Source: Leisingera methylohalidivorans DSM 14336
GTDB lineage: Bacteria > Pseudomonadota > Alphaproteobacteria > Rhodobacterales > Rhodobacteraceae
DNA length: 64,000 nt
Assembly (NCBI RefSeq): GCF_000511355.1
Contig: NC_023135.1
Span: 2,444,371-2,508,370, forward strand
Direction: 5' to 3'
Positions 8,297 to 20,184 of this stretch are shown in pieces. Numbering within the stretch: position 1 is the first letter of the stretch; each line of letters opens with the position of its first letter. The position numbers and the translations under genes are program-made. The notes below the pieces were generated by a model. That model searched no databases. It saw nothing but the letters and a program-made list of their open reading frames with translations, and was not told the DNA's origin.

Positions 8297-8419
8297 TGTT
8301 CTACTCCCTGTCAGTGGTCTTGCGCCGCCGATTGTCCGGCTTGGCGCCTGTTTTGGAACCCGGCGGTTCATGGCTGCCGCTGGCCTTGCGGCTGGTCTTG
8401 GTGCTGTCAGCAGGCGCCC

Positions 8420-8461
8420 ATGTTCCAAGTGTGGCCGGGGATAATGCAAGTATTGGAACAT
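8420..8461. promoter_or_regulatory. Inverted repeat, candidate operator of importer operon
   Basis: ATGTTCCAA (8420-8428) and TTGGAACAT (8453-8461) are perfect inverted arms separated by 24 bp. The arrangement fits a dimeric or looped regulator site. The regulator is unknown. Confidence 0.45.
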
Positions 8462-8637
8462 ATTGCGACGGTTTGTCGAGCAGATGCGGCAGGAAACGCG
8501 AAATATTCCGATTGCCGCTTTAAGTTCTTGTGCAAGCAGACAAGTTCCGGAAGCACCCTGCTCGGCGCAACTGACGCCTGCATCCGGCATAGCCCGGCCG
8601 CGGATACCGCTTCAAGGCGTTCCGCACAAACAACAGC

Positions 8638-8664
8638 AGCGCCCCCGCCTGGGACGGGAGCGCT
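8638..8664 (-). terminator. Hairpin after second binding-protein gene
   Basis: The near-perfect 10-bp stem AGCGCTCCCG/CGGGGGCGCT (one mismatch) is followed on the minus strand by a weak GTTGTTT tract. It probably separates this gene from the importer operon. Confidence 0.45.
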
Positions 8665-8689
8665 GAAACCGGAAACCGGGTCTGGCGGG

Positions 8690-9658
8690 TCAGGACCGGC
8701 CCTTGCCGGTGGCCTCCTCGACAATCGGCATCCACTTGGCGCGGTTCACTGCCAGCCAGCCGCGGGCCGCGCCCTGCGGGGTTTCGCCCCGGACATCCAC
8801 CAGCCCGATCAGCGGCTGCTGGTCCCAGATGCTCAGCTCGTAGTTCTTCAGGATCTCATGGGCTGCCGGCCAGCGCGCCTTGAAACCGGACCAGCTCGCC
8901 TTCATCACCCCGCCGCGGTAAAAGTCGCAATCGCCGGTGGCCTTGGGGTTCGGGCCCCAGGACGGATCAGTGAAACAGGCAGGCTCCGGCTTGGGCAGGC
9001 GCAAAAATTGCAATGCATAAGATGACATGGCCCAATGCGGCGCCCAGAAGGTGGCGATCACCGGGCGCTTTTCCCTGTAGGCGTTCTGGAATTGCTCAAC
9101 GATCGCGGCCTCGGAGTCAGCGGCAACCACATCAAACGGCAGGCCCAGCGCCCGGATCCGGTCCGCCCCGGGCGACCCCCAGGATTCCGGATAGGCGACG
9201 TAGATACCGCGCTTGCCCTTGCCATCTGCCGAGAAGATACCTGCGCAGTCGCGCAGCGCCTCCCAATCCGGCAGGCCGGGGCACATCTGCGCCACATAAG
9301 GCGGGAAAACCACACCATTGCGGGCGTCCAGCCCCATGTCGCCCAGCTCCTCGACGCCGCCGGCATCGCGCGCGGCGTAATAGTCCTCCGGGCCGCTGGT
9401 GGTCCAGATCTCCATCAGCGCGTGGACATCCCCTGCGGCCAGCTCGTCATAAATGGCGGCCGGATCCGACTCCACGTATTCAACGGTATAGCCCGCCTCT
9501 TCCAGCATGCCGCCGGCGATGTATGTCGACAGATGCTGGCCGGTCCAGTTGTTCAGCGACAACCGGATCGGCGTCCCCGCATCCCCCATGTCGGCTGCGT
9601 GAACAGCCCCTGAAACCGCCAGCGCCCCCAGCGCTGCCGCAAACGCTTTGAATTTCAT
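8690..9658 (-). CDS. Second ABC substrate-binding protein (betaine/TMAO type)
   Basis: This 322-residue periplasmic protein is a paralogue of the binding protein at 7331-8296. It has the same signal peptide style (MKFKAFAAALGALAVSGAVHA) and motifs: LNNWTGQHLSTYIAGGMLEEAGY, MEIWTTSGPEDYY, YVAQMCPGLPDWEALRDCA, FWAPHWAMSSYA and CFTDPSWGPNPKATGDCDF. No second ATPase or permease is beside it, so it may feed the same importer with another ligand. A possible terminator and a 393-bp gap suggest separate regulation. Confidence 0.85.
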   Translation of the reverse strand: MKFKAFAAALGALAVSGAVHAADMGDAGTPIRLSLNNWTGQHLSTYIAGGMLEEAGYTVEYVESDPAAIYDELAAGDVHALMEIWTTSGPEDYYAARDAGGVEELGDMGLDARNGVVFPPYVAQMCPGLPDWEALRDCAGIFSADGKGKRGIYVAYPESWGSPGADRIRALGLPFDVVAADSEAAIVEQFQNAYREKRPVIATFWAPHWAMSSYALQFLRLPKPEPACFTDPSWGPNPKATGDCDFYRGGVMKASWSGFKARWPAAHEILKNYELSIWDQQPLIGLVDVRGETPQGAARGWLAVNRAKWMPIVEEATGKGRS

Positions 9659-9841
9659 TAGCGTCACTCCCGTACTGCCAGTATTTCCATGCGCCGCACC
9701 CCCGGGCACGGCTCTGCATCCGGTATAGCGGGCGGGAGTTGACAAAGGTTAACGCGCGGCCGGAAGCGGCAGCCCTATGGCGGGGAAAAAACCTAAAACT
9801 TGCCTCAACCGCGAGGCGCGCGCTCTGGCTGCCTTGGCCGG

Positions 9842-10633
9842 TTAGCCGGTCCTGCGCGCCGCCAGCAGCACCGGATCGTAGGTCAGCGGCAGCTTGCCGC
9901 CCCGGCCGAAGCGCTGCCGGTAGCTGTCCTCGAATTCCTGCAGCCGCCCGCGGCTCCAGCTTTGCTGGGCGTGGCCGTTGACGCCGGTCCGGCGCAGGTG
10001 TTTCAGCAGGTCCAGGGCGGTATCGAACTCCAGCACTGCCGGCTGCTGCCTGACGGCCTGAATCTCCACCCCTTCCGGCAGCATGGACGGCCATTCCCCG
10101 GCATCCAGATAGCTGGGTGCGGCGGCGGCCGACCCCAGCGCAGCCAGCTCGCGGAACTGGTTGCGGCCAAAGCCGGACAGCGCCAGCCAGCCGCCGGGTT
10201 TCAGCCGCGCCGCCAGCCGGGCCGTCAAGGCCGGCAGGTCCGCGATCCACTGAACAGTCGAGGCTGAGGCGATCAGGTCAAACTGCTGCGGCAGCGGCAG
10301 GGTCTCGACAGCGCCGGCCTCAAACCGGGACTGCGCCGGGGCTGCGTCCCCCAGCGCCTGCAGCACCTGTGCGGCCTCCGGCACCAGGTCATTCAGCAGC
10401 AGGCTGCCGGCCGTGAACCGCTGCAGCAAGTGCCGGGTCAGATGGCCGGTGCCGCAGCCGAACTCCAATACAGCCTCGAACCGGCGGGGCGCGCCCTGCG
10501 CCTGCAGCAGACCGGCAAGCTGCGCTGCAATGTCCGCCTGCACGGATGCGGTGCCATGATAGCTTTGCAGCCCGCGGCGGAAGCTTTGGCGCACACGTCC
10601 CTGATCCAGCTGAGGCGGCAGCGTGTCTTTCAC
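9842..10633 (-). CDS. bioC: Malonyl-ACP O-methyltransferase BioC
   Basis: This 263-residue SAM-dependent methyltransferase is the last gene of the biotin operon. BioC methylates malonyl-ACP so that fatty acid synthesis can build the pimeloyl chain. SAM motif I is LEFGCGTGHLTRHLLQRF, the acidic loop is LLLNDLVPEAAQV, and the later motifs FDLIASASTVQWIADLPAL and LKPGGWLALSGFGRNQFREL match BioC. It overlaps bioG by 4 nt, implying translational coupling. Confidence 0.9.
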   Translation of the reverse strand: MKDTLPPQLDQGRVRQSFRRGLQSYHGTASVQADIAAQLAGLLQAQGAPRRFEAVLEFGCGTGHLTRHLLQRFTAGSLLLNDLVPEAAQVLQALGDAAPAQSRFEAGAVETLPLPQQFDLIASASTVQWIADLPALTARLAARLKPGGWLALSGFGRNQFRELAALGSAAAAPSYLDAGEWPSMLPEGVEIQAVRQQPAVLEFDTALDLLKHLRRTGVNGHAQQSWSRGRLQEFEDSYRQRFGRGGKLPLTYDPVLLAARRTG

Positions 10634-11247
10634 TGGAACAGCTCCTCCCAGTGCGTGAAACGGTCAAATGGCGCATGCGGCGCATCCAGGTGCGAGACGT
10701 TCTGCCCTGCCCAGGCCCGTGCCAGGTTGGCCGGCGGGAATATCTTGTCGCCGGAGCTGATCCAGACGCTGTCAAAACGGATCTGCGGCGCATCCCCGCG
10801 GCGCTCAACCGCCAGGAGCTCCGTACGGCGCGCCTCCACGTCCAGCGCCTCGGCCTTTTGCGCAGCGCCGAACACGCGGGTCAGAAACCTTTGATAGCCT
10901 TCCAGGCTCAGCGTCTCAAGTGTCCTGCGGAAGACCGCAGGCGGAATGCCCGCGCCGCGGTTCACCGGCTTCAAACTGCCGTTCACCGCCGCCTTGCGCC
11001 GGAACGGGTCGGGCCGCCCCAGCTGCCAATGGCCATAAGAGGCGACGCCGAAAGACCAAGCCAGCAGGCTGACCTGCTGGTAGCCGGACAGGTCCGGCAA
11101 TTCCGCGTCCAGATCGGTGTAACCGCTGGCAAACAGGATGTCCTGCGCGCCGTCCAGATGCCAGAACACCTCCGGCCCCACAGCCCAGCCGCCGAAGACC
11201 ACGATGGCCTCGGCCGCACTGTTCTGTTTGAGCCAGCGGAATTCCAT
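10630..11247 (-). CDS. bioG: Pimeloyl-ACP methyl ester esterase BioG
   Basis: This 205-residue alpha/beta hydrolase belongs to the BioG type (DUF452). It removes the methyl group from pimeloyl-ACP methyl ester, the role BioH plays in E. coli. The nucleophile elbow is LLAWSFGVASYGHW (Ser in WSFG), the acid is probably in WISSGDKIFPP, and the histidine is in DAPHAPFDRF. It lies 2 bp after bioA and overlaps bioC. The pairing of bioG with bioC supports the assignment. Confidence 0.9.
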   Translation of the reverse strand: MEFRWLKQNSAAEAIVVFGGWAVGPEVFWHLDGAQDILFASGYTDLDAELPDLSGYQQVSLLAWSFGVASYGHWQLGRPDPFRRKAAVNGSLKPVNRGAGIPPAVFRRTLETLSLEGYQRFLTRVFGAAQKAEALDVEARRTELLAVERRGDAPQIRFDSVWISSGDKIFPPANLARAWAGQNVSHLDAPHAPFDRFTHWEELFQ

Positions 11248-11249
11248 CG

Positions 11250-12545
11250 CTACAGCTCCCGCGCCAGCCGCAGCATGCCCGCGGTGATTTCGCTCAGCTG
11301 ATCCGGGGACGTGATGAAGGGCGGCATGGTATAGATGTTCTTGCCGAACGGGCGCAGGAAGACGCCCACGTCATGCGCCCGGGCATGGGCTTCGTCCGCC
11401 GAGACCGCGTGCGTCATCTCGATGACACCGATCGCGCCCAGAACCCGCACATCCGCCACATTCGGCAGATCCCGCGCAGGCGCCAGTTCAGCCAGCATCT
11501 GATCGCCGATCGCGGCAACGGTGCCGCGCCAGTCCTGCCCGGTGAGCAAATCCAGCGAGGCCTTGGCCGCCGCGCAGGCCAGCGGATTGGCCATATAGGT
11601 CGGCCCATGCATGAAGATCCCGGGATTGCCGCCGCCGACCCCTTCGGCGACGCGGTCGTTCGTCATGGTGCAGGCGAATGAGATATGCCCGCCGGTCAGA
11701 CCCTTGCCGAGGCAGATGATGTCCGGCTCCACGGTGCAGAACCCGGTCGCGAACAGCTCCCCCGTGCGGCCGAAGCCGGTGGCGATCTCGTCAAAGATCA
11801 GCAGGATGCCCAGCTCATCACACAGGGCACGGGCCTGGTTCAGATATTCGGGATGGTAGAAATACATGCCGCCGGTGCCCTGCACCACGGGTTCCAGAAT
11901 GAAGGCGGCGATGCGATCTGCGTTGGCCTCCAGCACCGCGCGCAGCGCGCCCAGCCCGTTTTGCGCCGGATCATTCACCCAGTCCTCATGGATGCGGATC
12001 GGCGGGCGGCTGACGAAATGCTGCACGCTCAGCGCGCCCTGGAACAGGTGGTGCATGCCGGTGTCGGGGTCGCAGACGCTCATCGCCTTCCAGGTATCCC
12101 CGTGATAGCCGGAGCGGATGGTGGCAAACTCCTTGCGCCCGGGCTGGCCGATGGCGTGCTGGTACTGCACTGCCATTTTCATCGCCACCTCGACCGAGAC
12201 TGAGCCCGAGTCGCAGTAGAAGATGCGGCTGAGGCTTCCGGGCGTGATTTCCAGCAGCTTGCGGCCAAGATCAATGGCAGGATCATGGGTCAGCCCGCCA
12301 AACATCACATGCGGCAGGGTGTCGAGCTGGTTGTGGATGGCTTTGGTGATCGCCGGGTTCCTGTGGCCGTGCATCATGCACCACCAGGACGACATGGCGT
12401 CGATCAGCCGGGTGCCATCATCGAGGGTGATATGCACGCCCTCCGATTCCTTGACCACAAAAGTCGGGCCGGGTTTGGCGACGTTGGTGTAGGGGTGCCA
12501 GAGGTGCTGCTGGTCGAACTCCAGCTGGGTGAGCTCCGCCGTCAT
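11250..12545 (-). CDS. bioA: Adenosylmethionine-8-amino-7-oxononanoate aminotransferase
   Basis: BioA is a PLP class III aminotransferase that turns KAPA into DAPA with SAM as amino donor. The 431-residue length is normal. Visible motifs are QHLWHPYTNV near the N-terminus, SSWWCMMHGHRNPAI, FYCDSGSVSVEVAMKMAVQY, the PLP aspartate in LLIFDEIATGFGRTG, and the Schiff-base lysine in ICLGKGLTGG. It overlaps bioD by 4 nt at ATGA. Confidence 0.95.
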   Translation of the reverse strand: MTAELTQLEFDQQHLWHPYTNVAKPGPTFVVKESEGVHITLDDGTRLIDAMSSWWCMMHGHRNPAITKAIHNQLDTLPHVMFGGLTHDPAIDLGRKLLEITPGSLSRIFYCDSGSVSVEVAMKMAVQYQHAIGQPGRKEFATIRSGYHGDTWKAMSVCDPDTGMHHLFQGALSVQHFVSRPPIRIHEDWVNDPAQNGLGALRAVLEANADRIAAFILEPVVQGTGGMYFYHPEYLNQARALCDELGILLIFDEIATGFGRTGELFATGFCTVEPDIICLGKGLTGGHISFACTMTNDRVAEGVGGGNPGIFMHGPTYMANPLACAAAKASLDLLTGQDWRGTVAAIGDQMLAELAPARDLPNVADVRVLGAIGVIEMTHAVSADEAHARAHDVGVFLRPFGKNIYTMPPFITSPDQLSEITAGMLRLAREL

Positions 12546-13276
12546 GCCGGATCTCCCTTGCTCAGCGCCTCGCGGATCAGGTCGAGGTTGATATTCTCGG
12601 CAAAGGTCGTGGCCAGCGCCTCGGCGCCCTCTTCGGGGCGCGTTGCGCCTGGACCGCCCGCAGCCGGGCCGCCTGCGTCACTTCCGACACCCGGTGCGCT
12701 GCGCAGCGTCTCGATATAGGGCAGCCGCCCCAGATGCGCCGCCTTGCCGAACTGGCAGATGGTTTCCTCCACCTCGGGTTCCGGGTTGCCGATGAAGGCC
12801 ACGCCCACCACGTCGCAGCCTGCATCCCGCAGTGCCTTCAGCGACAGCAGCGTGTGGTTGATCGTGCCCAGCTGGGTGCGCGCGCACAGGATCACCGGGG
12901 CGCCCCAGCGCGCAATCAGGTCCAGATACAGCGCGCGCCGGTTCAAGGGCACCATCAGCCCGCCCGCGCCCTCGGCCACCAGCACGCCGTCCACTTGGGG
13001 CAGTTCCAGCGTGTCCGGGTCGATCTCTGCCTCCTCGGCCTCGGCCGACAGATGCGGCGAGGCGGGCAGTTGCAGCAGATAACCTTCCGGCAGCGCCGGG
13101 CGGCCGGACAGGCGGGTGACGATCTGGCTGTCGGTTTCCTCTTCCAGCCCGGATTGCACGGGTTTCCAATAGGTGGCCTCCAGCGCCTGCACCAGCCCGG
13201 CAGAGAAGATGGTCTTGCCGATGCCGGTGTCGGTTCCGGTCACGATCAGCGTGTTCATGGGCGTCATGGACGTCAT
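12542..13276 (-). CDS. bioD: Dethiobiotin synthetase
   Basis: BioD forms the ureido ring of dethiobiotin from DAPA, CO2 and ATP. The 244-residue protein has the P-loop GTDTGIGKTIFSAGL, the substrate loop YWKPVQSGLEEETDS, EGAGGLMVPLNRRALYLDLI and VILCARTQLGTINHTLLSLKAL. A Gly/Ala/Pro-rich stretch near residues 190-215 (GVGSDAGGPAAGGPG) is longer than usual and looks like a loop insertion. The start at 13276 overlaps bioF. Confidence 0.92.
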   Translation of the reverse strand: MTSMTPMNTLIVTGTDTGIGKTIFSAGLVQALEATYWKPVQSGLEEETDSQIVTRLSGRPALPEGYLLQLPASPHLSAEAEEAEIDPDTLELPQVDGVLVAEGAGGLMVPLNRRALYLDLIARWGAPVILCARTQLGTINHTLLSLKALRDAGCDVVGVAFIGNPEPEVEETICQFGKAAHLGRLPYIETLRSAPGVGSDAGGPAAGGPGATRPEEGAEALATTFAENINLDLIREALSKGDPA

Positions 13277-14412
13277 GGGCTTGCCTCCAGTTCGCGGGCG
13301 AGGTCTTCGAACATCGCGGTGATGACCTCTGCCCCCGTATTCAACGTGATCGACAGCCGCAGCCGTGCGGTGCCACGCGGCACTGTCGGCGGGCGGATGC
13401 CGCGAATGTCATAGCCCTGCGCCTGCATGGCCGCAGCCAGCCCCATTGTGCGCTTATCATCACCGATCACCACCGGCAGGATCTGGCTTTGAAAGCCCTC
13501 CAGCCCGCACAGGCGTCTGGCCTCTGCTTGGGCATGGGTGATCCCCTGCCACGCCTGATCGCGGCGGGCGGGGTTCTGCTGCAGCTCCTGTAAGGCCGCG
13601 CGCACCAGCGCCGCGTTCAACGGCGACGGCGCGGTGGCAAAGATGAACCCGCGCGCCTTGTTGATCAGCGTCTCGATCAGCACTTTCTGGCCGCAGATCA
13701 GCGCGCCGGACGCGCCCAGCGCCTTGCCGCAGGTGTGCAGGGACAGCACGTTGGGGCGGTTGGCTATGCCATGCGCCAGCCCGCGCCCCAGATCGCCGAA
13801 GACGCCGGTGGAATGCGCCTCGTCCACCACCAGCACGGCACCCTCGGCATCCGCCAGCGCCATCAGCGGTTCCAACGGGGCCTGATCGCCATCCATGGAA
13901 TAAACGGCCTCAACCGCGATCCAGACCTGTCCCGTGCCGCCACCTGCGCGCCAGTCGCGCAGCACCCGCCCAGCGTCAGCAGCATCGCCATGGTCAAAGC
14001 TGCGTGTCTCGGCGCGGCCCAGCCGCATGCCGTCATGGGTGCTGGCATGGATCAGCGCATCATAAAGCACCAGATCGCCCTGCTGCGGCAGGGTGGCAAA
14101 GATCGCCTGATTGGCGGTGAAGCCGCCGCCCATGAACAGCGCCGCCTCGGTGCCGAAAAACGCCGCTGCCTCAGCCTCCAGCCGCTGGTGTTCGGCGTCA
14201 TTGCCGCGCAGCAGGCGCGAGCCGCCCGCGCCCACCGGCACACCGCGCGCCAGCGCGTCAGAGGCGGCGGTGCGCAGCACGTCGCTGCCCGCCAGACCCA
14301 GATAGTCATTGGAGGCAAAGTCATGCCCGTCCCGCGGCATCAGCTGCCGGAAGCGCCCGCGGCTGCGCAGCGCTTCCAGCGACTTTTCATGCCTCGGGAA
14401 GGCGCCCGCCAT
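13273..14412 (-). CDS. bioF: 8-amino-7-oxononanoate synthase
   Basis: BioF condenses pimeloyl-ACP with alanine to give KAPA, using PLP. The 379-residue alpha-oxoamine synthase shows FASNDYLGLAGSDVL, GAGGSRLLRGNDAEHQRLEAEAAAFFGTEAAL, IAVEAVYSMDGDQAPL, LVVDEAHSTGVFGDLGRG and the PLP-lysine segment LHTCGKALGASGALICG. It overlaps bioB by one base and bioD by 4 nt. Confidence 0.94.
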   Translation of the reverse strand: MAGAFPRHEKSLEALRSRGRFRQLMPRDGHDFASNDYLGLAGSDVLRTAASDALARGVPVGAGGSRLLRGNDAEHQRLEAEAAAFFGTEAALFMGGGFTANQAIFATLPQQGDLVLYDALIHASTHDGMRLGRAETRSFDHGDAADAGRVLRDWRAGGGTGQVWIAVEAVYSMDGDQAPLEPLMALADAEGAVLVVDEAHSTGVFGDLGRGLAHGIANRPNVLSLHTCGKALGASGALICGQKVLIETLINKARGFIFATAPSPLNAALVRAALQELQQNPARRDQAWQGITHAQAEARRLCGLEGFQSQILPVVIGDDKRTMGLAAAMQAQGYDIRGIRPPTVPRGTARLRLSITLNTGAEVITAMFEDLARELEASP

Positions 14413-15389
14413 CAGCGGCTGCCGTCACATCCCACCGCCATTGCGGTGATGCCCAGACGGTCGAACAGCTGCTGGTCCTTGTCCTCTTCCGGGTTGTCGG
14501 CGGTCAGCAGCGTGTCGCCGACAAAGATCGAGTTGGCACCGGCAAAGAAGCACATCGCCTGCATCTCGTCCGACATGTCGGTGCGGCCTGCGGACAGGCG
14601 CACGTGGGATTTCGGCATCAGGATGCGGGCCAGCGCCACCGAGCGGACAAATTCGATCGGGTCCAGCTTTTCCACATCGGCCAGCGGCGTGTCGGCGATC
14701 GGGATCAGCATGTTGACCGGCACCGAGTCGGGATGCGCTTCCAGCGTTGCCAGCGCCAGCATCATGTCGATGCGGTCCAGCTGCTGCTCGCCCATGCCGA
14801 CGATACCGCCGGAGCACACCTTGATACCCGCCTCGCGCACCCGGTTCAGGGTGTCGATCCGGTCCGCGAAGGTGCGGGTGGTGATGATTTCGGAGTAGTA
14901 GCGCTCGGAGGTGTCGATGTTGTGGTTGTAGTAATCCAGCCCGGCATCGCGCAGGCGGAACACCTGTTCCTCTTCCAGCATGCCCAGGGTCATGCAGGTT
15001 TCCATACCCAGATCCTTGACGCCCTGCACCATCGCCTCAAGTGCCGCCATATCGCGGTCCTTGGGCGAACGCCAGGCGGCGCCCATGCAATAGCGTGTCG
15101 CGCCGCCTTCTTTGGCTTTCCTGGCCTCGGCGATCACCCGCTGCACCTCGATCAGCTTGGAGGCCGACAGCTGGGCACCGTTGCGCGCCGACTGCGAGCA
15201 ATAGGCGCAATCCTCGGCGCAGCCGCCGGTCTTGATGCTCAGCAGCTTGGATTTCTGCACCTGGTTGGGGTCGAAATACTGCCGGTGCACTGTGTGCGCC
15301 TGAAACAGCAAGTCCATAAAGGGCTTGTTGTAAATCGCTTCCGCTTCTTCGCGGGTCCAGTCGGTGCGGATGGGTGCAGCGTCCAGCAT
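14412..15389 (-). CDS. bioB: Biotin synthase
   Basis: BioB is the radical SAM enzyme that inserts sulfur into dethiobiotin. The 325-residue protein carries the cluster motif [17 protein letters not shown] and downstream family blocks [27 protein letters not shown] and [10 protein letters not shown]. The ATG at 15389 is preferred over upstream in-frame ATGs because AGGAGACAG precedes it. It is the first gene of bioBFDAGC, and a BioR box lies 56 bp upstream. Confidence 0.95.
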   Translation of the reverse strand: MLDAAPIRTDWTREEAEAIYNKPFMDLLFQAHTVHRQYFDPNQVQKSKLLSIKTGGCAEDCAYCSQSARNGAQLSASKLIEVQRVIAEARKAKEGGATRYCMGAAWRSPKDRDMAALEAMVQGVKDLGMETCMTLGMLEEEQVFRLRDAGLDYYNHNIDTSERYYSEIITTRTFADRIDTLNRVREAGIKVCSGGIVGMGEQQLDRIDMMLALATLEAHPDSVPVNMLIPIADTPLADVEKLDPIEFVRSVALARILMPKSHVRLSAGRTDMSDEMQAMCFFAGANSIFVGDTLLTADNPEEDKDQQLFDRLGITAMAVGCDGSR

Positions 15390-15443
15390 GCTGTCTCCTG
15401 TTCTCGTATACCTGTTGGCCATGCGCGGATGGCGTTGCTGGTT

Positions 15444-15473
15444 TTTATAGATAATTTCATGACCCGCGATCAA
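15444..15473 (-). promoter_or_regulatory. bio operon promoter with BioR operator
   Basis: On the minus strand a -35-like TTGATC (15468-15473) is followed after 18 bp by -10 TATAAA (15444-15449). The palindromic box TTATCTATAA (15445-15454) overlaps the -10. This box matches the BioR consensus TTATMKATAA described for alphaproteobacteria. BioR is a GntR-family repressor; no bioR gene is in the window. Confidence 0.8.
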
Positions 15474-15572
15474 GCATCAAAGCTGCGCCGCAGCGATTTG
15501 CCCCGCAATTTAACCAACACACCACACAACGCCATGATTTTAATAAATAAAAATAATCTACAAAGATTCCGG

Positions 15573-18656
<3,084 letters not shown>

Positions 18657-18823
18657 GATATCCGCAACCGACCTGAAAGCGGCGCTGCACGAGCTGGGCT
18701 TTGCCTGCTCGTCCGTGGCGACTGCAGTGAACGGCACTTTTGTGGCCCGCGGCAACCGCGAAACGGTCCAGCTTAGCGAAGGCGACAGGCTGGAAGTGCT
18801 CGCCCCGATGCAGGGAGGCTGAG

Positions 18824-19591
18824 ATGCAATTCTACGGAACAGATATCAGCTCCCGCCTGCTCCTGGGCACAGCGCAATACCCATCGCCTGCCATTCTGGC
18901 GGAGGCGGTGAAATCCAGCGGCTCCGGGATCATCACCGTCAGCTTGCGCCGGGAAAGCGCTGACGGCTCCGGCGCCGGCTTCTGGGACGGCCTGCGCGAG
19001 ACCGGCTGCCGGATCCTGCCCAACACCGCAGGCTGCCATTCCGTGCAGGAGGCGGTGACCACCGCCCATATGGCGCGGGACCTGTTCGGAACGCCTTGGA
19101 TCAAACTGGAGGTGATCGGCCATTCGGACACGCTGCAGCCGGATGTGTTCGGACTGGTCGAGGCGGCGCGGATCCTGAGCGATGAAGGCTTTCAGGTCTT
19201 TCCCTACACCACCGAAGATCTGGTGGTCGGCGAGCGGCTGCTGCAAGCGGGCTGCGAAGTCCTGATGCCATGGGGCGCGCCGATCGGCTCCGGCCAGGGA
19301 TTGCGCAACCCCGATGCCCTGCGGGCGATGCGGGCGCATTTCCCTCAGGTGCCGCTGATTGTCGATGCCGGCATCGGGCGGCCTTCGGATGCTGCCCAGG
19401 CAATGGAGCTTGGCATGGATGCGGTGCTGCTGAATACCGCCGTCGCCAAAGCCGGCGACCCGGCCCGGATGGCTGCGGCGATGGCGCAGGCAATTGAGGC
19501 CGGGCGCGCGGGGTATGAGGCCGACCCGATGGAGCGGCGCGACATGGCGGTGCCCTCAACCCCCGTTCTCGGTTTGGCGGAGTTTGCATGA
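18824..19591 (+). CDS. thiG: Thiazole synthase ThiG
   Basis: ThiG builds the thiazole phosphate from deoxyxylulose phosphate, dehydroglycine and ThiS thiocarboxylate. The 255-residue TIM barrel shows [14 protein letters not shown], the Schiff-base lysine in [32 protein letters not shown] and [36 protein letters not shown] ribosome site precedes the ATG at 18824. The 3' end overlaps thiE by 4 nt. Confidence 0.96.
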   Translation: MQFYGTDISSRLLLGTAQYPSPAILAEAVKSSGSGIITVSLRRESADGSGAGFWDGLRETGCRILPNTAGCHSVQEAVTTAHMARDLFGTPWIKLEVIGHSDTLQPDVFGLVEAARILSDEGFQVFPYTTEDLVVGERLLQAGCEVLMPWGAPIGSGQGLRNPDALRAMRAHFPQVPLIVDAGIGRPSDAAQAMELGMDAVLLNTAVAKAGDPARMAAAMAQAIEAGRAGYEADPMERRDMAVPSTPVLGLAEFA

Positions 19592-20184
19592 TGGACCGTT
19601 TTTACCTGATCGCCAGCCACGTCGGCCGGCTGGAGCTGCTGGTGCCCCATGGGGCCAAGCTGGTGCAGCTGCGCATCAAGGATGAGCCTGAGACCGAAGT
19701 ACGCCGCCAGATTGCGCGGGCGCGGGATTTCTGCGCAGTGCATGACGCCCAGCTGGTGGTGAATGACTTCTGGCAGGCGGCGCTGGATCTGAACTGCAAC
19801 TTTGTCCACTTGGGGCAGGAAGACATGGACAATGCCGACTTTGCCGCGCTGCGCCGCAAAGGCGTGCGGTTTGGCTTGTCGACGCATGACGAAAGCGAGC
19901 TGGAGCGCGCCCTGTCCTTCGGACCTGCCTATGTGGCGCTGGGGCCGGTTTATCCGACGCTGCTGAAAAAGATGAAATGGGACCCGCAGGGGCTGGAGCG
20001 GGTGACGCGCTGGAAGCAGATGGCCGGGGAGACTCCTCTGGTCGCGATAGGCGGGCTGACGCCCGAGCGGCTGCCAGGGGTGTTTGCTGCAGGCGCCGAC
20101 AGCGCGGCGGTAGTGACCGACATTCAGCTGGCTGATGACCCCGAGGCCCGCACCCGCGAATGGGTTGCGGCCTGCCGCGCATGA
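19588..20184 (+). CDS. thiE: Thiamine phosphate synthase ThiE
   Basis: ThiE joins HMP-PP and thiazole phosphate into thiamine phosphate. The 198-residue TIM barrel has LVQLRIKDE, the motif [50 protein letters not shown] and the C-terminal phosphate loop [24 protein letters not shown]. The FW in VNDFW replaces the more common IND-R region, typical of this roseobacter subgroup rather than damage. It overlaps both neighbours by 4 nt. Confidence 0.88.
   Translation: MMDRFYLIASHVGRLELLVPHGAKLVQLRIKDEPETEVRRQIARARDFCAVHDAQLVVNDFWQAALDLNCNFVHLGQEDMDNADFAALRRKGVRFGLSTHDESELERALSFGPAYVALGPVYPTLLKKMKWDPQGLERVTRWKQMAGETPLVAIGGLTPERLPGVFAAGADSAAVVTDIQLADDPEARTREWVAACRA

Larger units (their letters stand above)
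8297..8689. other. Intergenic promoter region between two binding-protein genes
   Basis: This 393-bp gap has no convincing gene. It contains the 3'-end hairpin of the upstream binding-protein gene (8638-8664) and a 9-bp perfect inverted repeat (8420-8461) about 125-165 bp upstream of the importer operon. Confidence 0.6.
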
